From: an uncultured Flavobacteriales bacterium | Lineage (GTDB): Bacteria; Bacteroidota; Bacteroidia; Flavobacteriales_G; Salibacteraceae | Direction of reading: 5' to 3' | Assembly: GCA_913057875.1 (NCBI GenBank) | Contig: CAJXPI010000008.1 | Coordinates: forward strand, 1-32,025 | Length of the DNA stretch: 32,025 nucleotides | Part shown: positions 1 through 5,398 of the stretch, in pieces | Layout: every line of letters begins with the position of its first letter | Numbering within the stretch: position 1 is the first letter of the stretch | The notes under the pieces: generated by a model | What the model was told of the DNA's origin: nothing | Database searches by the model: none | What the model saw: the letters and a program-made list of their open reading frames with translations, nothing else | Position numbers and translations under genes: made by a program

Positions 1-47
1 CTACACAGAGTAGATCGTCGGCAGCGTCAGATGTGTATAAGAGACAG
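1..47 (+). other. Illumina Nextera i5 adapter with index (artefact)
   Basis: The first 47 bases are sequencing-library adapter and not genomic DNA. Bases 1-6 (CTACAC) are the end of the i5 flow-cell oligo, bases 7-14 (AGAGTAGA) match the Nextera index 504, bases 15-28 (TCGTCGGCAGCGTC) are the Read 1 primer, and bases 29-47 (AGATGTGTATAAGAGACAG) are the Tn5 mosaic end. Genomic sequence starts at about base 48. The adapter contains an ATG that opens a false start for the next gene. Confidence 0.98.
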
Positions 48-495
48 GGATAATGAACTAGGGTATGAAAACTTTCAATTTATTCAAGAAGAAATTCTAG
101 ATCCGCTAAATTTAACGCATACTTTTAATTCACTAGATGCGGTGGACCTAAAAGATGTTATGAGCGGCTATCATGTAGGCTACCCAGATGATTTGAAGGA
201 AGCGGGTAAACATGGTATGATCGCAACTCCAGAAGACGTAGGAGCCTTTTTAAGAGCCTTAAATGATGGGTCGGTGTTTGCACCTGGTGAGCAAGAAATT
301 TATGCTTCCATATACAAATATGAACATGCGGGTTGGGTGCCCGGATACCAGAGTTTTGCTAATTATGACAAAGAAATTGATGCCGTAATGGTGTCATTTT
401 ACAATACAACAGATCCAGATTTATATTACTGGAATTTATCAGAAATTGTAAATAGTAGAATTTTTAAGATTTTGAAAAAACATAAAAACCAATGA
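48..495 (+). CDS. Serine beta-lactamase-like hydrolase, C-terminal fragment
   Basis: C-terminal part of a protein of the serine hydrolase (class C beta-lactamase / D-Ala-D-Ala carboxypeptidase-like) family; the 5' part lies beyond the contig end. The first six residues of the ORF-track protein (MCIRDR) are translated adapter and must be removed. Family signs are the segment PLNLTHTFNS, the GMIATPEDVGAFLRALNDG stretch usual before the last active-site motif, and HAGWVPGYQS, which sits where the family has its H-T/x-G (KTG-equivalent) motif. The catalytic SxxK and YxN motifs would be upstream and cannot be seen. The stop overlaps the next start by ATGA (492-495), so the two genes are probably co-transcribed. 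Substrate unknown. Confidence 0.8.
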
Positions 496-959
496 AATAC
501 CTTTCCTTAATAGCTGTACTTTTCCTAATAGCCTGTTCTGAATCTCCGGATGGTTTAGAACTTCCTGAAAATGAAAAACAATTAATCGGAAATTGGTTTT
601 ATTCAAATAAGAATGGACAAGTTCAGGGTTATTATATGGAATTCCATAACGACCGAACAGGTGTTTTTGGGCCTGTGATTAATATCAATGGTAAAAAAGA
701 ATTAACTACTTATACCACCTTGTTAATGAAGAATTGGAGCATTAAAAATGATACTTTGTATATTCAGTCTGAAATGCAGGCTGGATTGGATATCGTAGGT
801 CCTGATGGTATTGAAATAGAACAAAATTTAGAAACTAGTATACTTCGATATGTAGTGCACGAAACTTCCGATTCTTATATAGTTTTGGAGGATTTAGAGG
901 GGCATATTCCAGTAAAGAAAGAGTTTAAAAAATCGGAGAAAATAAGTGTGATGAACTGA
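492..959 (+). CDS. Lipocalin-like lipoprotein, function unknown
   Basis: A 155-aa protein with a short hydrophobic signal peptide ending in the lipobox LIAC (Cys at residue 15), so it is probably a lipid-anchored envelope protein. The mature part begins after a short linker with LIGNWFYSNKNGQVQGYYMEF, a pattern of alternating strands with a G-x-W near the first strand that resembles the small lipocalin-like domains common in Bacteroidota. No catalytic motif is visible. It overlaps the hydrolase upstream by four bases, which suggests translational coupling. Function is not known; the fold assignment is an inference from the strand pattern. Confidence 0.75.
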   Translation: MKYLSLIAVLFLIACSESPDGLELPENEKQLIGNWFYSNKNGQVQGYYMEFHNDRTGVFGPVININGKKELTTYTTLLMKNWSIKNDTLYIQSEMQAGLDIVGPDGIEIEQNLETSILRYVVHETSDSYIVLEDLEGHIPVKKEFKKSEKISVMN

Positions 960-971
960 TAATTCAGGTTA

Positions 972-1085
972 ATGAGATTTGTAACCATTTTCACCCTCCT
1001 AGTAATTGGAATTTTTTCATGTATTCCAGTACCAAAAAAATACCGTGAAAGCAAATTAACCCTAATTTTGAAAACGTTTAGATAA
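972..1085 (+). CDS. Very small lipoprotein (37 aa), not in ORF track
   Basis: An ORF of 37 codons too short for the track. It encodes a hydrophobic signal segment (MRFVTIFTLLVIGIFSC) with a clear lipobox GIFSC, followed by only about 20 mostly basic residues (IPVPKKYRESK...). It starts 12 bases after the preceding lipoprotein gene and reads in the same direction. The architecture is that of small entericidin-like or lysis-type lipoproteins, but there is no sequence match I can name. It could instead be the remains of a longer lipoprotein cut by a frameshift, since another unknown ORF follows 14 bases later in a different frame. Confidence 0.5.
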   Translation: MRFVTIFTLLVIGIFSCIPVPKKYRESKLTLILKTFR

Positions 1086-1099
1086 CGAAAAAAGCACTC

Positions 1100-1303
1100 A
1101 TGGGTAGATTTAGAAGAGACAAGGTAAAAAGCTTTGATGCCATTGGTTTTCATAAGGAATTCAAGAAAATTAAAATCAAAATGCAAGGCGAGTTAGATCA
1201 CATCAAACTGTCAGAGTCATCTTTAGGAGTTAGTATTCCAGAAGGGTTGAGCAAAAAGCATCAAGAGTTTTTAGAAAACCTAATTGAGAAGTATTCTGGA
1301 TGA
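1100..1303 (+). CDS. Hypothetical 67-aa protein
   Basis: A short, lysine-rich, probably helical protein with no signal peptide and no recognisable domain. A stop codon lies in frame just upstream, so the ATG at 1100 is the first possible start. Its stop overlaps the start of the methyltransferase gene by ATGA, which is the best evidence that it is translated. It might be the 3' part of a gene whose 5' part is the 37-aa lipoprotein ORF upstream, split by a frameshift, but the sequence alone does not show this. Confidence 0.5.
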   Translation: MGRFRRDKVKSFDAIGFHKEFKKIKIKMQGELDHIKLSESSLGVSIPEGLSKKHQEFLENLIEKYSG

Positions 1304-2058
1304 AATCGGGTAGAATGACGGAATTGGAACTTATTGTTGATTTGCATTTAGGTACGGAGCGTCAAGGTCCCGGAAGTAAAGCCATTACCTTAACCGCATT
1401 GCAACTTATTCCCAATTCAAATGATATTAAAACGGTAGCTGATTTGGGTTGTGGTACGGGTGGACAAACATTAACGCTAGCGCAACACTTAAATGCTCAA
1501 ATTACGGCAGTTGATTTATTTCCTGAATTCCTAGAAGAGGTGAATGTACGGGCTCAAAATGAGGGTGTAGCTAATCAAATAGGTGTTCTTCAAAAGTCTA
1601 TTGATGATTTGCCATTTAAAGAGGAGTTAGATTTAATATGGTCGGAAGGGGCAATCTATAACCTGGGTTTTAAAAACGGAATTCAGCTTTGGAAGGATTA
1701 TTTGAAACCTGGAGGCTATTTAGCCGTAAGTGAAATTACTTGGATTACCGGCAGCAGACCCAAAGAAATTCAAGAATTTTGGACCCATGCCTATCCTGAA
1801 ATAAGTCAAGCTAAAGATAAAATTGTCGACCTTGAAGATAATGGATATAACCTGGTAGGGTACTTTAAACTTCCCCCTGAAAGTTGGTTAAAGACCTATT
1901 ATGAGCCGTTAGAAAAAACAATACCTGCATTTTTAGAACGTCATGATCATAGCGAATTAGCACAAAAGGTAGCTCAAGAATATTTGGATGAATTAAGCTT
2001 GTATAAAAAGTATTCCAAGTATTTTAGTTACGGGTTTTACATTGCACAAAAAGAATAA
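1300..2058 (+). CDS. Class I SAM-dependent methyltransferase
   Basis: A 252-aa Rossmann-fold methyltransferase. SAM-binding motif I is VADLGCGTGGQT at about residues 45-57, followed by the acidic motif II (ITAVDLFPEFLEEV) and a motif IV region DLIWSEGAIYNLGF. LKPGGYLAVSEITW is the usual post-IV strand. The C-terminal third, with a predicted helical lid, is not diagnostic of the methyl acceptor. The start overlaps the upstream 67-aa ORF by four bases; a second in-frame ATG lies six codons in (MTELEL). A second methyltransferase follows 26 bases later. The substrate is unknown and the two enzymes need not share one. Confidence 0.85.
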   Translation: MKSGRMTELELIVDLHLGTERQGPGSKAITLTALQLIPNSNDIKTVADLGCGTGGQTLTLAQHLNAQITAVDLFPEFLEEVNVRAQNEGVANQIGVLQKSIDDLPFKEELDLIWSEGAIYNLGFKNGIQLWKDYLKPGGYLAVSEITWITGSRPKEIQEFWTHAYPEISQAKDKIVDLEDNGYNLVGYFKLPPESWLKTYYEPLEKTIPAFLERHDHSELAQKVAQEYLDELSLYKKYSKYFSYGFYIAQKE

Positions 2059-2084
2059 ATTCAAGACTTTATAGGTTTAGCCAT

Positions 2085-2693
2085 ATGAGCATCAATACCC
2101 ATACATGGAACAAATGGCGTTATACCTTGTATGCGCCTATTTACAATGTGATTAAAGGGGTATTTGCTTCATCTCGGAAAAAGTCTATTGACCAATTGCA
2201 GGGTAAGGTCGGACAAAAAGTTCTGATTGTAGGAGCAGGTACAGGTCTGGATATTCCCTACTTCCCAGAAGGAATGCATATCACCGCCACAGATATAACA
2301 CCGGCTATGGTGCGTAAAATTCAAAATGATTATCCACAGAATAATATAGCGGCTCAAATTATGAATGGTTTGGATTTACAATTCCCAGATGCTTCGTTCG
2401 ATTTTGTGGTACTTCATTTAATTCTGGCTGTTATGCCCAATCCGGAATTGTGCGTCAAAGAAGTGGAACGTGTTTTAAAGCCTGGAGGCAAGGTAGCTGT
2501 ATTCGATAAATTTGTTCCACCACATACCAAACCCACAATTTTTCGTAAATTCGGTAATGCAATCACCACCACTTTGTTTAGCGATATTACCCGTGATATT
2601 TATGAAATGATTAAAGGCACTTCTTTTCGAGTAATATCCGATACTCCAGCCAATTATAAAGGAGTGTTTCGAGTATTGTTACTGGAAAAGTAA
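2085..2693 (+). CDS. Class I SAM methyltransferase, UbiE/PmtA-like
   Basis: A 202-aa methyltransferase with motif I VLIVGAGTGLDIPYFP, acidic loop ITATDITPAMV and post-motif LKPGGKVAVFDKF. The N-terminal WNKWRYTLYAPIYNVIKGVF followed by motif I resembles the layout of UbiE-type and phosphatidylethanolamine N-methyltransferase (PmtA) enzymes, which act on membrane-associated substrates, but the similarity is general. No transmembrane segment is seen. It follows the previous methyltransferase in the same direction with a 26-base gap and may be the end of that operon. Substrate unknown. Confidence 0.8.
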   Translation: MSINTHTWNKWRYTLYAPIYNVIKGVFASSRKKSIDQLQGKVGQKVLIVGAGTGLDIPYFPEGMHITATDITPAMVRKIQNDYPQNNIAAQIMNGLDLQFPDASFDFVVLHLILAVMPNPELCVKEVERVLKPGGKVAVFDKFVPPHTKPTIFRKFGNAITTTLFSDITRDIYEMIKGTSFRVISDTPANYKGVFRVLLLEK

Positions 2694-2796
2694 ACAGGTA
2701 ATTTGCTAAGAATTTTGACAAGAAAACACCCCTGACACGTTTTGACATTTCGGCACATAATTTAGCTTTCAAGTTAAACCTATAAACATCATTATT

Positions 2797-3168
2797 ATGA
2801 ACAATGCAATTACCTGGTTTGAAATTCCAGCCCTAAATTACGATCGAGCTAAAAAATTTTACAGCAATGTACTTAACGTTTAAATTAACGATATGCCTAT
2901 GCCAGAGGGTAAGTACGGATTCTTTCCGCACAACAAAGACGCTTATGGAACGGGAGGTGGAATTATGCAACATGAAAGCATGAAACCTACTACACAAGGA
3001 CCAAATCTTTATTTAGATGGAGAACCTGATTTAGATGAGCCATCAAGTAGAGTAGAAGCTGCTGGAGGTAAGGTAATCCAACCCAAAACGGCTATTGGTG
3101 AAAATGGTTTTATGGCCATGTTTATGGATACCGAAGGAAATAGAATGTGCTTACATTCTGAAAAATAA
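2797..3168 (+). pseudogene. VOC (glyoxalase/bleomycin-resistance fold) protein with in-frame stop
   Basis: Reading from ATG 2797 gives a normal VOC-family start (MNNAITWFEIPALNYDRAKK...) up to FYSNVLNV, then TAA at 2881-2883, and then in the same frame INDMPMPEGKYGFFPHNK and the rest of the domain to 3168. Relatives read V-E-I at this place, so a single G-to-T change turning GAA into TAA explains the break. The track lists only the second part (2893-3168). The rest shows no further damage, so the mutation is recent or is a sequencing error. The intact product would be a 123-aa metal-binding VOC protein of unknown substrate. It lies next to a WYL regulator that probably controlled it. Confidence 0.8.
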
Positions 3169-3213
3169 ACTTTTAAATTGCAGTAGGTCTTTAACGGCCT
3201 GTTGCTTTTCTCT

Positions 3214-3894
3214 ATGAATCAATTATCTCGATTAATTTCCATTCTAACGCTTCTAAAGTCTAAACGGTTACTCACGGCAACGGAAGTATCAGAACGCTTT
3301 GATGTGAGTATTAGAACCGTTTATCGTGACATGCGTAAACTCGAAGAGGCTGGGGTGCCTATTTCTACCATTGAAGGTAAAGGATATTCTTTGGTCGAAG
3401 GTTATACCGTAGCTCCTGTACAGTTTACAGAGCAACAGGCCAATGCGTTGATTACAGCCAGACACATGGTTTCTCATAGTCAAGATTCGTCTTTTATTCG
3501 CGATTTTGAAGATGCTTTGACCAAGATTAAATCAGTGTTTAAAGATTCTATTTTAGAGAAGAGTGAGTACCTGCATGAAAAAATTGCCGTACTCGATCAA
3601 TCTTTTGAAAAACTAGAAAGCGACACTTTAGCCGAGATTCAAACGGCTATTACTAATTTTCAGTTGGTAGAAATGAGTTACCTCAAAGCCAACGATTATG
3701 AAACCACTCAGCGCCAAATTGAACCGGTAGCTTTGTATACCATATCCGGTAAATGGGTGTTAATGGCATGGTGCCATTTAAGAAATGAATACCGCGCTTT
3801 CCGTATTGATCGCATTCAGAAATTTAGAGTATTACCCCAGAAATTTGAAGATAGAAAATTCGACTTCGGGAACTACTTTTCGCATAATCCCTAA
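3214..3894 (+). CDS. YafY-type HTH/WYL transcriptional regulator
   Basis: A cytoplasmic DNA-binding protein of 226 aa. The N-terminal helix-turn-helix of the HTH_11 type spans about residues 1-60, with ATEVSERFDVSIRTVYRDM as recognition region. The C-terminal half is a WYL domain (PVALYTISGKWVLMAWCH ... YRAFRIDRIQKF), known in this family to sense small ligands or nucleic acid. The ATG at 3214 (MNQLSRLISIL) is chosen over the track's TTG at 3202 because it gives the standard N-terminus. The gene follows the broken VOC gene by 45 bases in the same direction; VOC and YafY genes are often neighbours in Bacteroidota, so local regulation is likely. Confidence 0.88.
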   Translation: MNQLSRLISILTLLKSKRLLTATEVSERFDVSIRTVYRDMRKLEEAGVPISTIEGKGYSLVEGYTVAPVQFTEQQANALITARHMVSHSQDSSFIRDFEDALTKIKSVFKDSILEKSEYLHEKIAVLDQSFEKLESDTLAEIQTAITNFQLVEMSYLKANDYETTQRQIEPVALYTISGKWVLMAWCHLRNEYRAFRIDRIQKFRVLPQKFEDRKFDFGNYFSHNP

Positions 3895-4241
3895 TTAATA
3901 GGAGTATGAAAAGTGTTTGTCTGAAACTGAATTTTCTTTTTTTAGAATTTCCTTTTGGGCAGTGTTAGTCTGAGTGAAGCTTGGAATTGCGTTCCCAGAG
4001 GGAAAAGAGCATGGAAAGCGAGAACGAGGCGGTCGCTTGCGAAACACCTTCCAAAAGTCCCCTTTTTTTACTCGATTGTTTTTTATTGTTCTCGTGAGCT
4101 CCCTTTGGTCGGTTGTTTACGTTTTTTTGGGGAAGCAAAAAAATGAAAGAAGTATTAAACAGAAAGATAACTTGGAATGGAATTGAAACTATTCTTGGGA
4201 GTAATTAATGTGAAATGAACTAAGTATTCATAAATCCAACA
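3895..4241. other. 347-base gene-free stretch with hairpins; possible repeat or ncRNA
   Basis: No convincing gene is seen. Two overlapping + strand ORFs of 63 and 70 codons (3955-4186) in different frames have compositions unlike real proteins here. The centre (about 3990-4060) is more G+C-rich than its surroundings and has two perfect short stems: TTCCC-AGA-GGGAA at 3992-4004 and AAGCGA-N11-TCGCTT at 4016-4038, followed by a T run at about 4063-4069. A 21-codon ORF (4143-4208) follows. This may be a dispersed repeat, a small RNA or a gene relic; none can be chosen without other copies. Confidence 0.4.
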
Positions 4242-5351
4242 ATGGAACCATTCAAAAACATATACAATCAATCGTTTTTTGAACGCTTTATTTCGGGGCT
4301 TCAAAAAGTATATCCTATGTTCCTTTCTTCTCGGTTTTTAGAAGCCATTTATGATCAAGAGTGGGAAGGGCGAGAATTGAAACAACGCATGCGTCATATT
4401 ACGCTTTGCCTAAATCAAGAATTGACCAATGACTATGCTACCAATGTAGAAATTCTACTACAATCCATCCCGTACCTAAAAGAGGAAGGCTTTAAATCTA
4501 ATAACTTAGAGTTTATTATTTATCCTGATTTTTTAGAAGTATTTGGATTAGCACATTATCAAGTATCCGTTGCCGCTATGGAAACGCTTACCCAGTTTGT
4601 GAGTTGTGAATTTGGCATTAGACCGTTTATTTTACGCTATGAACGCGATATGTTGCATCAAATGTATCGATGGACATTTCATGAATCAGAAGAAGTAAGA
4701 AGGTTAGCTAGCGAGGGCTCACGATCTAGATTACCTTGGGCAATGGCCATTCCGGCTTTTAAAGAAGATCCCATAAAAGTATTACCCATACTGGAAGCTT
4801 TAAAGGATGATAATTCGGAATATGTGCGTAGAAGTGTGGCCAATAACTTGAATGATATTTCAAAAGACCATCCTGAAAAGGTGAAAGAGATAGCTGCCGA
4901 ATGGTTGGGAGTTAATGAAAATAGAGTTAAGTTAGTAAAACATGCATGTAGAACTTTACTGAAAGCGGGTGATAAAGATATTATGCCTCTTTTTGGTTTT
5001 GGTGCCATAGATCAACTACATATTCATGATTTTGAACTACATACTCCCGTGGTTCAAATAGGACAGTCACTCGAATTTGGTTTTGAGGTAGAGAACACTA
5101 GTATTTCTGATGAATTACTACGAGTAGAATATGGGGTCTATTACCAAAAAGCGAATGGAAGTCTGTCTCGAAAAGTGTTTAAAATATCGGAGAAAAAATA
5201 CGGTGCAAAATCAAGAACCAGTGTTACTCGTAAACAGCCCTTTAAAGTAATCACCACCCGCAAGCTTCATGTGGGAGAACATCAAGTATCTCTAATTATA
5301 AATGGAGTAGAATTAGAAAAACGGGTATTTGAGTTGGTGGGACAAATTTGA
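4242..5351 (+). CDS. alkC: AlkC-type DNA alkylation repair glycosylase with Ig-like tail
   Basis: A 369-aa protein of the AlkC/AlkD HEAT-like repeat superfamily, DNA glycosylases that remove N-alkylated (positively charged) bases such as 3-methyladenine in the cytoplasm without base flipping. The hallmark region is LASEGSRSRLPWAMAIPAF followed by DDNSEYVRRSVANNLNDI at about residues 150-225, in a run of paired helices. From about residue 270 the protein changes to a beta-rich Ig-like domain (VEYGVYYQKANG, then HVGEHQVSLIINGVELEKRVFEL). That tail marks the AlkC rather than AlkD branch, where the Ig-like domain is known to be needed for activity. It stands alone, 47 bases before the T9SS gene. 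The assignment to AlkC is good; activity here is inferred. Confidence 0.88.
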   Translation: MEPFKNIYNQSFFERFISGLQKVYPMFLSSRFLEAIYDQEWEGRELKQRMRHITLCLNQELTNDYATNVEILLQSIPYLKEEGFKSNNLEFIIYPDFLEVFGLAHYQVSVAAMETLTQFVSCEFGIRPFILRYERDMLHQMYRWTFHESEEVRRLASEGSRSRLPWAMAIPAFKEDPIKVLPILEALKDDNSEYVRRSVANNLNDISKDHPEKVKEIAAEWLGVNENRVKLVKHACRTLLKAGDKDIMPLFGFGAIDQLHIHDFELHTPVVQIGQSLEFGFEVENTSISDELLRVEYGVYYQKANGSLSRKVFKISEKKYGAKSRTSVTRKQPFKVITTRKLHVGEHQVSLIINGVELEKRVFELVGQI

Positions 5352-5357
5352 TGAATG

Positions 5358-5365
5358 TATATTTG
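5358..5365 (+). promoter_or_regulatory. -7 promoter box (TATATTTG) of the T9SS gene
   Basis: TATATTTG fits the Bacteroidota -7 consensus TAnnTTTG exactly. A TTG at 5334-5336 lies 21 bases upstream, in the -33 position. Predicted transcription would start near 5370, about 30 bases before the ATG. Confidence 0.55.
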
Positions 5366-5398
5366 TCGTTTAAATGATAACCTTTTTATTAATCTTAT

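Noticed and set aside
875-1186. Minus-strand 103-aa ORF
   Set aside because: It lies over the end of the lipoprotein gene and the two small + strand ORFs, and its protein has no signal or domain; a shadow frame.
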